Shown: positions 45,640-56,147, numbered from the stretch's first letter. The stretch is 64,000 bases of DNA from Marinomonas lutimaris (GCF_019426345.1 NZ_JAHLLW010000011.1:1-64000); one strand, 5' to 3'. Notes: generated by a model from the sequence alone, not told the origin. Made by a program: numbers and translations.

Positions 45640-46674
45640 ATGTCTAAAAGACCGACTATTCACGATTTAGCGGATGCGGCAGGTGTTAGCATTGCCACTG
45701 TTGATAGAGTATTGAATAAGCGTTCCAAAGTGCGAGAATCGACCTCTCAGCGCGTTCTTATTGCTGCTGAAGATATTGGCTACCACGCGTCTGGTTTGCT
45801 CAAAAGACGCGTACGAGAATCCAAACCATTTAAGCATTTATCCATTTTGCTGCAACGCAGTAATGATGAGTTCTATGAAGGTTTAGGAGCAGCGATTCGC
45901 CAAGCTTGCGCCCAGGAAACACAATTCCAATTTGAAACAAAAGTGATCTTTATGGATGAAGTCACTCCTGAATACATCACCGAGCAAATAATCAAAGAAA
46001 GTAAGCATGCTGACGGTATTGCGCTAGTCGCTCTAGATGATCACATTCTTAATCGTCATATCGAACAACTGGTTGAAGAAAACACACCCGTTTTTACTAT
46101 TTTATCGCCTCTATCTACTAATACCTGCACTGGACATATTGGTGTAGACAATAGAAAGGCCGGACGCACTGCCGCTTGGGCCATTTCTAGATTGGCTAAA
46201 ACCGCTGGTAAAGTTGGCATATTGCTTGGTAGTCACCGCTATTTGAACCAAGATATTGCCGAGATCAGTTTCATTTCCTACTTTAGAGAAATTAAGCATA
46301 ACTTCGATTTGCTTTCCCCGCTCACCAACCTAGATGATGAAACACTCGCATATCAAGCCACCAAAACACTGCTGACCGATTATCCGAACGATTTAACGGC
46401 TATTTACAGTGCCGGAGGTGGCGTAAAAGGCATTATTAAAGCCTTAAAAGAAGCGGGGAAAAGTCAGCAAATCACACTTATCTGCAATGAATTAACGTCT
46501 TATACACGCCTAGCGTTAAGCGATGGCACCATAGATATGATTATTGCTACGCCAGTTCAAAAACTAGCACATAGACTGTCAGACTTGTTTGCTGAATCTT
46601 TTAGCAGCAAAAAATACCGACCTCTTGCACCAGTCCAACTTTCGGTCGAGCTGCATGTAGCGGAAAACTTATAA
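45640..46674 (+). CDS. LacI-family transcriptional regulator
   Basis: A 344-residue regulator with a LacI helix-turn-helix (TIHDLADAAGVSIATVDRVL, about residues 5-24, then NKRSKVRESTSQRV) and a periplasmic-binding-protein-like effector domain (HIGVDNRKAGRTAAW near residue 165). The effector part resembles those responding to sugars or sugar alcohols imported by ribose/inositol type ABC systems. It is convergent with the inositol ABC importer. It may control that importer or an alternative inositol isomer pathway; the operators noted nearby fit RpiR better than LacI. Confidence 0.9.
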   Translation: MSKRPTIHDLADAAGVSIATVDRVLNKRSKVRESTSQRVLIAAEDIGYHASGLLKRRVRESKPFKHLSILLQRSNDEFYEGLGAAIRQACAQETQFQFETKVIFMDEVTPEYITEQIIKESKHADGIALVALDDHILNRHIEQLVEENTPVFTILSPLSTNTCTGHIGVDNRKAGRTAAWAISRLAKTAGKVGILLGSHRYLNQDIAEISFISYFREIKHNFDLLSPLTNLDDETLAYQATKTLLTDYPNDLTAIYSAGGGVKGIIKALKEAGKSQQITLICNELTSYTRLALSDGTIDMIIATPVQKLAHRLSDLFAESFSSKKYRPLAPVQLSVELHVAENL

Positions 46675-46826
46675 AGAGATTTATCGCTTACAGCCCTTCT
46701 CTTAATCCTCTCTGTTCATCCCCTCTCAGCTTGAATGTGGACTTGAAATCATTTCCACATCCAGATCTTATCAAAACAACAGCCTAACCTTACCTAAACA
46801 GTCCCAGCAACTTAAAATCCACGCAT

Positions 46827-46859
46827 AAAAAAGCAGCTCGATGTATAACAAAGAGCTGC
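46827..46859 (-). terminator. Terminator of the inositol ABC operon
   Basis: GCAGCTC/GAGCTGC stem (46833-46859, 13-nt loop) followed on the minus strand by TTTTTTATG. It lies 41 bp after the permease stop. Confidence 0.85.
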
Positions 46860-46899
46860 AATAGGGAGTTTAGATCCCCGACAGAGACAGTAGGTAACG

Positions 46900-47943
46900 C
46901 TATGTAGTCTTCTTACGCTTGTTCTGACGTTGTTGGTCAATAACAACCGCTACAACGATAATCGCGCCTTTGATAATGTCTTGGTAATAAGCATCGATTC
47001 GTAGGAAAGTAAAACCAGACAACATCACACCCAGAATCAGGGCACCAATTACCGTTCCTGCAATACGGCCTCGACCACCAGAGAGAGAAACACCACCGAT
47101 AACAGCAGCGGCAATCGCATCTAACTCATACATCAAGCCCATACCAGCTTGAGCTGTTTTAATACGTGCAATTGCAACCATTGCAGCTAAACCAACAAGC
47201 AACCCAGCGATGGTATATACCTTGATTAAATGACGATCAATATTGATACCAGAGACACGTGCAGCCTGAGGGTTTGCACCAATTGCATAGGTGAACTTAC
47301 CGAATCGTGTGTAGCGCATAACGATGTGAAAGATAATCGCGACAACGATGAAGATAACAACTGGCATCCAACGATCTAAGGCATTACCCAGCATAGCAAA
47401 TTCTTTTGTGAAACCTGATACAGGACTACCATCAGTGTACCAACGAGCCACACCACGCGCCGAAACCATCATCCCTAACGTTGCAATAAATGGTGGTATT
47501 TTCGTCTTCGTAATTAACCAACCATTCACAAAACCAGCCATAGCACCGACAGCAAGACCAACAAGAATGGGGACAAAAAATGGTAAATCGGTCAAAGCAG
47601 GAGACAGTACTTTAGGCCAATTACTTGACTGAGCAAAGGTTGCCGCAATCATTGCGGACATCGCCACAACAGACCCAGAGGATAAATCTATCCCTCCGGT
47701 TATGATAACCATGGTCACCCCAATGGCGATAATCCCAATCACGGACACTTGCAAAACAATAATCTGTAGACGACTCATGTTCATCAAAAAGCTTTGACCA
47801 ATAAACATCCAGCCAAGTATTTCAAACATAATAGAAATACCTACTAAAACAAGAAGAATACTCACCTCAGGAGGAATTCTTTTTGTTTTCTTGGCTCCCT
47901 GACTATCTTTAGCCGTTTTAATGGTGTCATTTAACGTAGTCAT
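46900..47943 (-). CDS. Inositol/sugar ABC transporter permease (IatP/RbsC type)
   Basis: A 347-residue inner-membrane permease of the RbsC family with about ten membrane segments. Landmarks are ITGGIDLSSGSVVAMSAMIA near residue 86 and ELDAIAAAVIGGVSLSGGRG near residue 272, with the EAA-like loop that contacts the ATPase. It follows the ATPase gene by 32 bp in an operon with a periplasmic binding protein. Myo-inositol as substrate is inferred from the surrounding iol genes; ribose-type systems look the same. Confidence 0.9.
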   Translation of the reverse strand: MTTLNDTIKTAKDSQGAKKTKRIPPEVSILLVLVGISIMFEILGWMFIGQSFLMNMSRLQIIVLQVSVIGIIAIGVTMVIITGGIDLSSGSVVAMSAMIAATFAQSSNWPKVLSPALTDLPFFVPILVGLAVGAMAGFVNGWLITKTKIPPFIATLGMMVSARGVARWYTDGSPVSGFTKEFAMLGNALDRWMPVVIFIVVAIIFHIVMRYTRFGKFTYAIGANPQAARVSGINIDRHLIKVYTIAGLLVGLAAMVAIARIKTAQAGMGLMYELDAIAAAVIGGVSLSGGRGRIAGTVIGALILGVMLSGFTFLRIDAYYQDIIKGAIIVVAVVIDQQRQNKRKKTT

Positions 47944-47975
47944 AAAAAAACCTCTTATTTTTCTAATTTTTTATA

Positions 47976-49526
47976 CTATTGTGCGGCCAAATTCATTACA
48001 GATACTTGGTCTGCTTCAGAACGGTCCAAGATTCCAGTAACATGCCCTTCGTGCATAACAAGTACTCTATCGCTCATGCCGAGCACTTCAGGTAACTCGG
48101 AAGAAATCATAATAACGGCAACGCCTTTATGAGCGAGCTGTGTAACTAATGTGTGAATTTCGGACTTAGCTCCAACATCAATACCTCGTGTCGGCTCATC
48201 CAAAATCAAAATGCGCGGATGGGTAAGCAACCAACGACCTATTAATACTTTTTGTTGGTTACCACCTGAAAGGTTCTCAATGGACTCTTCCATATTTGGA
48301 GTTTTAACTCGTAATTTTCGGCATAACTCTTCGGATTCTTCATTCAATTTAGCTTGATCGACAAAGCCACCGCTATTAACAAAATTTTCATGCAAAACGG
48401 CAGATTGAATATTCTCTTGGATATCTAAGGAAAGAAAACAACCGGTTTCTTTACGATCTTCGGTTAAAAAAGCCATACCTTGCATAATGGCATCGTTTGG
48501 ATTTTTGATATGAACTTCTTCGCCATTAATCCAAACCGTACCTGAATCTGCTGGTGTCACGCCGAAAATAGCTTCCGCGACGTTTGAGCGTCCAGAACCA
48601 ACAAGACCTGCAAACCCCAAAATCTCACCCGCTCTAACGTCAAACGAAACATCGTGAAAAACACCTTCTAATGTTAGGTTTTTTACAGATAACAAGACAT
48701 CGCCCAACTCAACTTCTTCTTTTGGAAACATCTGATCAACACTACGACCAACCATCATTTGAATGATGTCATCACGCGTCACATCACTAGATGCATGTGT
48801 TCCAATGTATTTTCCATCACGGAAAACCGAAAACTCGTCTGCAATTTCAAACAGCTCGTTCATTTTATGAGTAATATAAACAATACCAATGCCCTGTTTA
48901 CGCAGACTGCGAATAATATCAAAAAGGTGAGCCACTTCCGTTTCGGTAATCGCCGAAGTTGGTTCATCCATAATCAAAACATCTGAGTTAAAAGACACGG
49001 CTTTGGCTATTTCGACCATTTGACGGTTAGCTACCGATAGCGTGCTGATTTCAGCTTCAGGATCAAGTTGAATGTTTAGACGCTCAAATAGCTCCTCTGT
49101 CATTCTGTGCATTTCAGAATGGTCGATGAAACCAAAAGAATTGGTTGGCTCGCGTCGTATCCAAATATTTTCAGCGACAGTCATCTGGTTCATCAGCAGT
49201 AGCTCTTGATGAATCATGGCGATACCAGATTCCTGAGCTTTTAGTGGCGTCTCTAAAGTAATAGTCTCGCCTCTCAATCTAATTTCACCGCTATCAGGCT
49301 GATAAATACCAGCAATAACTTTCATTAGTGTTGATTTGCCAGCTCCGTTTTCTCCCATAAGTGCATGTACACTCCCTGGGCGAACTTTTAACATCACATC
49401 ATCTAATGCCAGCACACCAGGAAATTCCTTGCGTACATGGTCAACTTCTAAAACATATTCGAACGATTGTTCTCGGGGAATTGCGCCATTAACAGGCACT
49501 GCTTCCTCAACTGCTGCGCTATTCAT
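47976..49526 (-). CDS. Inositol/sugar ABC transporter ATP-binding protein (IatA/RbsA type)
   Basis: A 516-residue ATPase with two ABC domains. Domain 1 has Walker [10 protein letters not shown] (about residue 58), signature [15 protein letters not shown] and DEPTSAI. Domain 2 has the degenerate Walker [10 protein letters not shown] and the signature [15 protein letters not shown] with DEPTRGID, the pattern typical of RbsA/MglA/IatA. GGAGG precedes the ATG. It energises uptake by the neighbouring permease and binding protein. Substrate is inferred from context. Confidence 0.92.
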   Translation of the reverse strand: MNSAAVEEAVPVNGAIPREQSFEYVLEVDHVRKEFPGVLALDDVMLKVRPGSVHALMGENGAGKSTLMKVIAGIYQPDSGEIRLRGETITLETPLKAQESGIAMIHQELLLMNQMTVAENIWIRREPTNSFGFIDHSEMHRMTEELFERLNIQLDPEAEISTLSVANRQMVEIAKAVSFNSDVLIMDEPTSAITETEVAHLFDIIRSLRKQGIGIVYITHKMNELFEIADEFSVFRDGKYIGTHASSDVTRDDIIQMMVGRSVDQMFPKEEVELGDVLLSVKNLTLEGVFHDVSFDVRAGEILGFAGLVGSGRSNVAEAIFGVTPADSGTVWINGEEVHIKNPNDAIMQGMAFLTEDRKETGCFLSLDIQENIQSAVLHENFVNSGGFVDQAKLNEESEELCRKLRVKTPNMEESIENLSGGNQQKVLIGRWLLTHPRILILDEPTRGIDVGAKSEIHTLVTQLAHKGVAVIMISSELPEVLGMSDRVLVMHEGHVTGILDRSEADQVSVMNLAAQ

Positions 49527-49588
49527 AACGCAATCCCTCCAATTTTTATTTTAATTTAATGGATTTCTAGTTTTTTAACCTTTAACTA

Positions 49589-50515
49589 TTATTTCAAATA
49601 GTTATGAAGGTTTTCTGGTGTTACCAATTCAAATGGAACCCAAACTTTTTGGTCAACACTTTGACCTTTTGCCAATTTCATCGCGGCATCAACAGAGCCT
49701 CGACCTTGACCTTCCGCACTCTGGAAAACCGTTACATCAAGTTCCCCAGCTTTCATCGCTGCCAATGCATCTGTCGTTGCATCAATACCTGCAATGACAA
49801 CATCATCCATTGACCGACCAGATGCTTTTAAAGCTTGAATAGCACCAATAGCCATTTCATCATTGTTAGCAATAACGGCGTCAAACTGAATACCTGCTGC
49901 GATCCAGTTGGTCATCAAATCATTGCCTTCAGTACGAGACCACTCAGCTGTTTGCTGCTCAACTACTTTAATGCCTGAACACTCTTTGGTTTCTAAAACA
50001 TCATGAATATCTTGTGTTCGTTGTAACGCTGCTTGGTTTGTTAACTCTCCCATCATAACCACAACGTTACCTTTGCCTCCGAGTAGGCGGCACACCTCTT
50101 GTGTTTGTAGCGTCCCTGACACTCTCTCATCAGAAGCAACAAAAGCCTGATTGTCTGGTAGTAAATCGACATTTATCGGTTGACGATTCACATAAATAAG
50201 GGGAATACCAGCAGCTTGCGCGTCATCGGAAATAGACGTCGTAGCATCAGTATCAACAGGGTTAACGATAATCGCGTCTACACCTGATGCAATAAAGTTC
50301 TGAATTTGGTTTAACTGATTGCCAACGCCATTCTTAGCATCCTCAATCTGAACATCTACTCCGTTCTCTTTTGCGCCGGCTTGAATACCATTTCGCAGAC
50401 TCGTTAAGAAATTGTCATCAAAAAGAGCCATAGATACGCCTATCTTTAGATCGGCTGCCGAAACAGAAGTTGCGATAACTGAAGAAGCTATAGCTGTAAG
50501 AATTAATTTTTTCAT
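49589..50515 (-). CDS. Periplasmic inositol/sugar-binding protein (IbpA/RbsB type)
   Basis: A 308-residue periplasmic binding protein with a signal peptide (MKKLILTAIASSVIATSVSA, cleaved before ADLKIG). Landmarks of the Peripla_BP_4 family include IQNFIASGVDAIIVNPVDTD, IPLIYVNRQPI and AVIANNDEMAIGAIQALKA. It is the first gene of the importer operon. Two IolR-like palindromes lie 155-200 bp upstream, so induction by inositol is probable. The ligand is inferred. Confidence 0.92.
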   Translation of the reverse strand: MKKLILTAIASSVIATSVSAADLKIGVSMALFDDNFLTSLRNGIQAGAKENGVDVQIEDAKNGVGNQLNQIQNFIASGVDAIIVNPVDTDATTSISDDAQAAGIPLIYVNRQPINVDLLPDNQAFVASDERVSGTLQTQEVCRLLGGKGNVVVMMGELTNQAALQRTQDIHDVLETKECSGIKVVEQQTAEWSRTEGNDLMTNWIAAGIQFDAVIANNDEMAIGAIQALKASGRSMDDVVIAGIDATTDALAAMKAGELDVTVFQSAEGQGRGSVDAAMKLAKGQSVDQKVWVPFELVTPENLHNYLK

Positions 50516-50669
50516 TGTGCGATTTCCTCGAAAATAAGCGTTTATACGCTCTAATTGTTTTTATTTTTTCCGGTAAAGCGCGTTTAGGAGATGGACAACT
50601 CAGCACATATAGAGATCCCTTTCTTCTAAACAATCGAATTGAACGTCTCATCGGTAACACGTTCAATTC

Positions 50670-50683
50670 GAATATATATATTC
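50670..50683. promoter_or_regulatory. AT-rich palindrome upstream of the inositol importer
   Basis: GAATATATATATTC is a perfect 14-bp palindrome resembling a stretched GGAA-N6-TTCC IolR site. It lies in the 437-bp gap (50516-50952) between the binding-protein gene and the divergent IolI-like gene. Apart from this and the site at 50701, I see no gene in the gap; an inverted pair TGTGATT...AATCACA at about 50790-50820 has too wide a spacer for a normal CRP site. Confidence 0.45.
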
Positions 50684-50700
50684 CATGGATAAACACATAT

Positions 50701-50714
50701 GGAATATACATTCC
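50701..50714. promoter_or_regulatory. IolR-like operator upstream of the inositol importer
   Basis: GGAATATACATTCC fits GGAA-N6-TTCC exactly and is flanked by ATAT and AAT as are the sites before iolC. It could control the importer (minus) and the divergent catabolic gene at 50953 (plus). Confidence 0.65.
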
Positions 50715-50952
50715 AATTTGCTTGATGAGACTTATTTTGTCAAGCCTAAAATTACGATTTCATAGAGATTCATAATTCCCCAAAAATGATGTGATTTGAT
50801 AGTTTATGAGTTAATCACAACATTCTTGATTGACGGTTTTTTTTCACCAGCAGTACTATGCCAAGGCAAAAATAATTCTAAAACCGCACTTTTGTATTGC
50901 TTGCTTTGCAATTTAAGAAGAAATACAAGGTACACATTAAAGGTATAAAAAC

Positions 50953-51759
50953 ATGTCTACATTACCGAAATTCGGTTTAAACCATATGGTTTGCCCATCC
51001 TATTCCTTGAAAGATTTTCTAACTCTTTCGTCTCAACTTAATGCAAAAACCGTTGAATTTAGGAACGATGTTGGCGAGAACAGCTTAACAGACTTAGCGA
51101 CTGCAAAGATGGCTGGAAAGTTGGCTGATGAGCTCAATATCAAAGTTCTGTCGATAAATGCCCTTTACCCGTTTAATGTTTGGAATGATGAACGTGCCCA
51201 ACAAGCCAGAGACATGGCGGAACTTGCAAAAGCTGCCAAGGCAGAAGGATTAGTGGTTTGCCCTTTAAATGATGGCAATGAGGTAAGTTTCGAAGACCTC
51301 AAATATGCGCTTTCAGAACTCGCAAAAATTTTAGAAGAATATGATCTTAAGGGTTTCGTAGAACCATTAGGCTTCCCAATTTCTTCACTTCGTTCTAAAC
51401 GCGTGGCTATAGAAGCCATTGATGCGATTGGCCAGCAAGATAGATTCTCTCTAGTTCACGACACATTCCACCATAAAGGAGCTGGGGAAGATGAGTTTTT
51501 TCCAGAACGTACAGGCCTAATTCACATTTCCGGCTTAGAAGACAATATCACCTTTAATGACATGCTTGATGGCGACCGTGTTTTAGTTGGCCCAAATGAT
51601 CGACTAGATAATGTCGAGCAGCTCCGTACTTTACTGGCAGCAGGTTATTCAGGCCCGGTGTCATTCGAACCTTTCTCTAAAAAAGTGTGGGATCTTCCAA
51701 ACCCAAAACAAGCGGTTCAAGACAGCATTGATTTTGTGAACCAATCATTAGCTCAATAA
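50953..51759 (+). CDS. Sugar isomerase-like TIM-barrel protein, IolI-like
   Basis: A 268-residue AP-endonuclease-2/xylose-isomerase-like TIM barrel. FVEPLGFPISSLRSK, the metal-site LVHDTFHHKGAG and HISGLED correspond in order to the metal ligands of Bacillus IolI (2-keto-myo-inositol isomerase), which converts between inosose isomers. It is followed by a second TIM barrel (IolH-like) and iolG, so it works in inositol use. Hydroxypyruvate isomerase is a related alternative. Confidence 0.75.
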   Translation: MSTLPKFGLNHMVCPSYSLKDFLTLSSQLNAKTVEFRNDVGENSLTDLATAKMAGKLADELNIKVLSINALYPFNVWNDERAQQARDMAELAKAAKAEGLVVCPLNDGNEVSFEDLKYALSELAKILEEYDLKGFVEPLGFPISSLRSKRVAIEAIDAIGQQDRFSLVHDTFHHKGAGEDEFFPERTGLIHISGLEDNITFNDMLDGDRVLVGPNDRLDNVEQLRTLLAAGYSGPVSFEPFSKKVWDLPNPKQAVQDSIDFVNQSLAQ

Positions 51760-51808
51760 TCACTGACCGAATTCATTCTATAAAAATAAATAATAGGTTT
51801 TTATTATT

Positions 51809-52705
51809 ATGAAAATTGCACTCGATCCCTACATGCACCGCCACCTTTCTTTAGAGGCGCTGTGCCGAGCCACTAAAGAAATGGGCTACGATCACATTGA
51901 ATTGTCACCGCGAGCTGACTTTTTACAATGGTGGACTCGTCCTCGCGTTTACCCTGAGCGCTTGCAAAGCTTTAAAAAAGCCATGAAAGATCACGACGTT
52001 TCATTGTCCACTATCCAGCCCATGTATCGTTGGTCTAGTCCATACGAAGACGAATGGAAAATGGCCATGGACAACTGGAAGCGAACGATTGAGATCGCTG
52101 TCGAGCTGGATAATCCATTGCTTATTTCCGAGTTTGGTCGAGGCGGTTCGCCAGAACGTTCCAATGCTGATCGCCAAGGCATTCATACACCAGAAGCCTG
52201 CGAAAATGCCTTTTGGCGATCAATGGATGTCTTGGTTCCGTTACTTGAAAAGGAAGGCTTAACCTTGTGTGTAGAGCCGCACCCAGAAGATTGGGTGGAA
52301 GAGATGGCGCCTGCTATCGATATCATCAAAACCATTAATTCGTCGGCGGTTCAGTGCTCTTATATCGCGCCCCATTCTTTCTACTATGGGGATGATTTAG
52401 CCGAGACAATTCGCGCCACCAAAGGTGTTTTGCAGCATGCACGAGTAGCAGACACCTACAACCATAAAGGTTCGTCACAGCTACGTTATATCGTCAACCC
52501 ACCTGGCTCTAATGCTCGCGTCCACCAGCATTTAGACATAGGAGAAGGCGAAATAGATTGGGACATATTCTTTAAAACCCTGCATGAAATTGGCTTTAAT
52601 GGCGTGCTATCCAGCTGCGTCTTTGCATGGGATGAAAGAGCTGAACAGTCATCGCGCTTCATGCGTGATGAAATCCAACGCTATGTCGACAAATACTGGA
52701 AATAA
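51809..52705 (+). CDS. iolH: IolH-like sugar isomerase/epimerase TIM barrel
   Basis: A 298-residue TIM-barrel protein resembling IolH of inositol operons: [20 protein letters not shown] at the start, [45 protein letters not shown] and [14 protein letters not shown], which follow the IolH order. The reaction of IolH is not firmly established. It lies 49 bp after the IolI-like gene and 52 bp before iolG, with a weak Shine-Dalgarno (AATAGG) far from its ATG. Confidence 0.82.
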   Translation: MKIALDPYMHRHLSLEALCRATKEMGYDHIELSPRADFLQWWTRPRVYPERLQSFKKAMKDHDVSLSTIQPMYRWSSPYEDEWKMAMDNWKRTIEIAVELDNPLLISEFGRGGSPERSNADRQGIHTPEACENAFWRSMDVLVPLLEKEGLTLCVEPHPEDWVEEMAPAIDIIKTINSSAVQCSYIAPHSFYYGDDLAETIRATKGVLQHARVADTYNHKGSSQLRYIVNPPGSNARVHQHLDIGEGEIDWDIFFKTLHEIGFNGVLSSCVFAWDERAEQSSRFMRDEIQRYVDKYWK

Positions 52706-52757
52706 CAACCATTTATTGACGACAACCAACAACAAAAATAATGAAAAGGAAACCAAC

Positions 52758-53768
52758 ATGACACTTAAAATTGGCGTAATTGGCACGGGCGCTATCGGCG
52801 CAGACCACACTCGACGCATCACAAATACATTAACTGGTGCAGAAGTCATTGCTCTGACGGATGTAAACCAAGAACAGGCAGAAAAAGTAAAACAATCATT
52901 AGGCCTCAAGGCGACTATTTATAAGGATGGTCATGAGCTGATTGAAAAGAGCGGAGTAGATGCTGTTCTCATAACATCTTGGGGCGGCACTCATGAAGAA
53001 TATGTTCTAGCAGCCATCAAAGCCGGTAAATATGTATTCTGCGAAAAACCACTAGCAACTACAGCTCAAGGCTGTCAGAACATAGTGGACGCAGAAATGG
53101 CCGCAGGAAAACGCCTTGTACAAGTTGGCTTCATGCGCCCCTACGACTCTGGCTACAAAATGCTAAAAGAAGCCATTGACTCAGGTGCTATTGGTGAACC
53201 ATTAATGATTCACGCGGCACACCGCAACCCAAGCGTACCAGAAATGTACATTACACCAATGGCTATTCATGACACGCTTATCCACGAATTGGACGTATTC
53301 CGCTGGTTACTAGATGACGAATATGTATCTGCACAAGTCGTTTTCCCTCGTAAATCAAAATACGCTCACAGCAAAGTTGCCGATCCACAAATCGTCATGC
53401 TGGAAACGAAGAAAGGCACTCGTATAGACGTGGAAGTGTTCGTTAATTGCCAATACGGCTACGACATCCAATGTTCAGTAGTGGGTGAAGAAGGTGTCGC
53501 GAATTTGCCTGAACCTCAAGCTCTTACCATGCGTAAAAACGCCAACTTAGGACAATCCATCCTAACTGATTGGAAAGACCGCTTTATAGAATCCTATGAT
53601 GTTGAACTGCAAGACTTCATTAATGGCGTGCAAGCAGGCAAATTGACAGGTCCATCCTCATGGAATGGCCTAGCGGCTGCGGTATCTGGCGATGCCTGTG
53701 TGAAAGCACAAGAAAGTGGCTTAATCGAACCAATCAACTTGCCAGATCGTCCGGTATTTTACAGTTAA
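52758..53768 (+). CDS. iolG: Inositol 2-dehydrogenase
   Basis: IolG oxidises myo-inositol to 2-keto-myo-inositol with NAD+, the first catabolic step. From the ATG at 52758 (AAAGGAAA upstream) the protein has 336 residues. It has a Rossmann start [18 protein letters not shown], the catalytic EKPLATT and the D-x3-H-type site in [15 protein letters not shown] longer frame from 52584 runs inside iolH and is rejected. It ends the IolI-IolH-IolG unit before a terminator. Confidence 0.95.
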   Translation: MTLKIGVIGTGAIGADHTRRITNTLTGAEVIALTDVNQEQAEKVKQSLGLKATIYKDGHELIEKSGVDAVLITSWGGTHEEYVLAAIKAGKYVFCEKPLATTAQGCQNIVDAEMAAGKRLVQVGFMRPYDSGYKMLKEAIDSGAIGEPLMIHAAHRNPSVPEMYITPMAIHDTLIHELDVFRWLLDDEYVSAQVVFPRKSKYAHSKVADPQIVMLETKKGTRIDVEVFVNCQYGYDIQCSVVGEEGVANLPEPQALTMRKNANLGQSILTDWKDRFIESYDVELQDFINGVQAGKLTGPSSWNGLAAAVSGDACVKAQESGLIEPINLPDRPVFYS

Positions 53769-53780
53769 ACATGATACGCA

Positions 53781-53816
53781 AATCCCGCCTTAAGTTAGAT
53801 TAAGGTGGGATTCTTT
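53781..53816 (+). terminator. Terminator after iolG
   Basis: AATCCCGCCTTAA/TTAAGGTGGGATT hairpin (53781-53812) followed by CTTTTATTATTT. It splits the inositol genes into two transcripts. Confidence 0.85.
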
Positions 53817-54058
53817 TATTATTTCCAAATTAATAAATGACCAGTAGCGTTCATTTGGTCGTTATACATTTTATTGGAAGCAACAGAGTTCACACACCTA
53901 ACAAGATATAGATTTGCCGCTTAAAACATAAAAAACGTTTTTTTTTGAAAAAATTAAAATATTTGTTTCATTTCGCTGGCATGAAAAGACGAGAAAAACA
54001 CCAAATAAAACACCCAAGTATTTGTTTTTAAATAGTTTTTATATTTTTAAATCGATAT

Positions 54059-54072
54059 GGAATATTTCATTC
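54059..54072. promoter_or_regulatory. IolR-like operator 1 upstream of iolC
   Basis: ATATGGAATATTTCATTCTAAT context at 54055-54076: GGAA and TTCT arms are seven bases apart, one more than the ideal. The 441-bp gap 53769-54209 is strongly AT-rich and contains no gene that I can see, only the iolG terminator and two operator-like sites. Confidence 0.45.
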
Positions 54073-54089
54073 TAATCTATTGAAAATAT

Positions 54090-54103
54090 GGAATATATAT
54101 TCT
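54090..54103. promoter_or_regulatory. IolR-like operator 2 upstream of iolC
   Basis: GGAATATATATTCT contains the perfect palindrome GAATATATATTC and fits GGAA-N6-TTCT. It sits about 107 bp before the iolC start, in the same ATATGG...CTAAT flank as the site 31 bp earlier. Confidence 0.6.
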
Positions 54104-54209
54104 AATATCATTTCAGATATATTTAACAATAAAAAAAACAGCCACTTCATTTTGACAAAGTACTAATTCACCTTGTTGTCATTTCGGCTGATATGGGAGA
54201 TGAAGAACC

Positions 54210-56147
54210 ATGCTCAAAGATAAAACGTTAGATCTTATTTGTCTTGGACGCGCAGCAGTCGATATGTATTCAGAGCAAATAGGCAGCCGTTTAGAAGACG
54301 TTAGCAGTTTTGCAAAATACCTTGGTGGCTCATCAGGCAACATGGCATTTGGTACAGCGCGTCTTGGCTTAAAAAGTGCTATGTTAACGCGCGTTGGTAA
54401 TGAGCACATGGGGCGCTTCGTAAAAGAAGAATTAGCCCGCGCCGGTGTCGATACCAGCCACGTTATTACTGATCCAGAGCGCTTAACGGCCTTGGTAGTA
54501 CTCGGCATTAAAGACCAAGACACTTTTCCATTAATTTTCTACCGCAATGATTGTGCCGACATGGCCGTCAGTAAAGACGACTTTGACGCTGATTTTATTG
54601 GCTCTGCAAAAGCGCTTGTTATTACTGGCACTCACTTCTCTACAGAAAGCACTTACGAAACCAGTAAACAAGCTATTGCCTACGCTAAACAAGCGGGCAC
54701 AAAATGCGCTTTGGACATCGACTACCGTCCAGTTCTTTGGGGATTAACCAGCCCTGGCGATGGCGAAACACGTTTTATTTCCAATGAAAAAGTCTCTGCT
54801 CACTTACAAAGTATTTTGGCTGATTTTGATCTTATCGTTGGGACAGAAGAAGAAGTTCATATTGCAGGTGGCAGCACAGACACTATCACGGCCCTGAAAA
54901 AGATCCGTGAGCTAAGTAGTGCCACTATCGTACTTAAACTTGGTTCTCAAGGCTGTACAGTACTTGAAGGTACAATCCCTGACTCTATGGATGAATTTGA
55001 ACTGCATGTTGGCGTTCGCGTAGATGTACTCAACGTGCTTGGTGCTGGCGATGCTTTCATGAGTGGTTTCTTGCGAGGCTGGATTCGAGGCGAGTCAGCA
55101 GAGCAATCTTGCACTTATGCAAATGCATGTGGCGCTTTGGTTGTATCTCGCCATGGTTGTGCTCCAGCGATTCCAAGTGCAGAAGAATTAGATAATTACA
55201 TAGCTCGTGCAGCACAAATTAAACGCCCAGATTTAGATCGTGAACTAAATCATTTACATCGTGTCACCACAGAACGATTACCTTACGACTGGCAAGATCT
55301 ATGTATTTTTGCCTTTGATCATCGTAAACAACTCTTTGATATGGCTCGTGAAGAAGGTGCAGATCCTTCTCGCATTAAAAGACTCAAACGTCTATTGGTT
55401 GATGCATTAGATGTTGGCGCTCGCGAGCTAGGCGGTAGCCAATACGGCGTATTAATCGACGACACTTATGGTCAAGATGCACTAAATGCCGTTACAGGTC
55501 GTGGCCTTTGGATTGGTCGCCCTGTCGAGTTGCCAAGCTCTCGTCCTATCGAATTAGAAGGTGGCCGCAGTATTGGCTCACGTCTAAAGAGCTGGCCAAA
55601 AGAACACATCGTAAAATGCCTTGTTTTCTATCACTCTCAAGATGAAATAGAAATGCGTGCAGCTCAAGAACGTCAAGTTGTAGAGTTGTATAAAGCCTGC
55701 TGTGCTTCTGGCCACGAACTCTTACTGGAAATTATTCCTCCACGCGACAAAGACTTCGACGACAGTCTATTCACTGACTCGATCAAACGCTTCTATCACT
55801 TAGATGTGCGCCCAGACTGGTGGAAACTACCACCTCAGTCTAAATCGAACTGGCAGGCCATTACAGACATTATTCATCATCATGACAAACACTGCCGTGG
55901 TGTAGTGATGTTGGGGTTGGATGCGCCAATGAACGAACTAAAAGAAGGTTTTGCTAACAGTGCAGGATTTAATATCTGCAAAGGCTTTGCCGTTGGTCGC
56001 TCTATTTTTAGTGAGCCAAGCCGTGCGTGGTTGGGCAATCGTTTTGATGACCAACAACTTATCGATGCCATCGTATCGAACTATTTGGAATTAGTGTCCT
56101 ACTGGAAAGAACGCCACAACACTCAGCCACAACAGAAACAGGCTTAA
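54210..56147 (+). CDS. iolC: Fused 5-dehydro-2-deoxygluconokinase / DUF2090 aldolase-like protein
   Basis: A 645-residue two-domain enzyme. Residues 1-320 are a PfkB kinase (YLGGSSGNMAFGTARLGLKS near residue 36; catalytic VLGAGDAFMSGF near residue 280) that phosphorylates 5-dehydro-2-deoxygluconate. Residues about 345-640 are a DUF2090 domain (LCIFAFDHRKQLFDMA, LLEIIPPRDKDFDD, GVVMLGLDAPM) related to class I aldolases. In other Proteobacteria this fusion is proposed to combine IolC with the IolJ aldolase step. AGATGAAGAACC precedes the ATG. It begins the iolCDEA transcript. Confidence 0.92.
   Translation: MLKDKTLDLICLGRAAVDMYSEQIGSRLEDVSSFAKYLGGSSGNMAFGTARLGLKSAMLTRVGNEHMGRFVKEELARAGVDTSHVITDPERLTALVVLGIKDQDTFPLIFYRNDCADMAVSKDDFDADFIGSAKALVITGTHFSTESTYETSKQAIAYAKQAGTKCALDIDYRPVLWGLTSPGDGETRFISNEKVSAHLQSILADFDLIVGTEEEVHIAGGSTDTITALKKIRELSSATIVLKLGSQGCTVLEGTIPDSMDEFELHVGVRVDVLNVLGAGDAFMSGFLRGWIRGESAEQSCTYANACGALVVSRHGCAPAIPSAEELDNYIARAAQIKRPDLDRELNHLHRVTTERLPYDWQDLCIFAFDHRKQLFDMAREEGADPSRIKRLKRLLVDALDVGARELGGSQYGVLIDDTYGQDALNAVTGRGLWIGRPVELPSSRPIELEGGRSIGSRLKSWPKEHIVKCLVFYHSQDEIEMRAAQERQVVELYKACCASGHELLLEIIPPRDKDFDDSLFTDSIKRFYHLDVRPDWWKLPPQSKSNWQAITDIIHHHDKHCRGVVMLGLDAPMNELKEGFANSAGFNICKGFAVGRSIFSEPSRAWLGNRFDDQQLIDAIVSNYLELVSYWKERHNTQPQQKQA

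Noticed and set aside
50785-50825. CRP site TGTGATT...AATCACA
   Set aside because: The spacer between half sites is far longer than the six bases of a CRP site.
52584-52757. N-terminal extension of iolG
   Set aside because: It lies inside iolH, is low in similarity to any Rossmann protein, and a good Shine-Dalgarno precedes the ATG at 52758.
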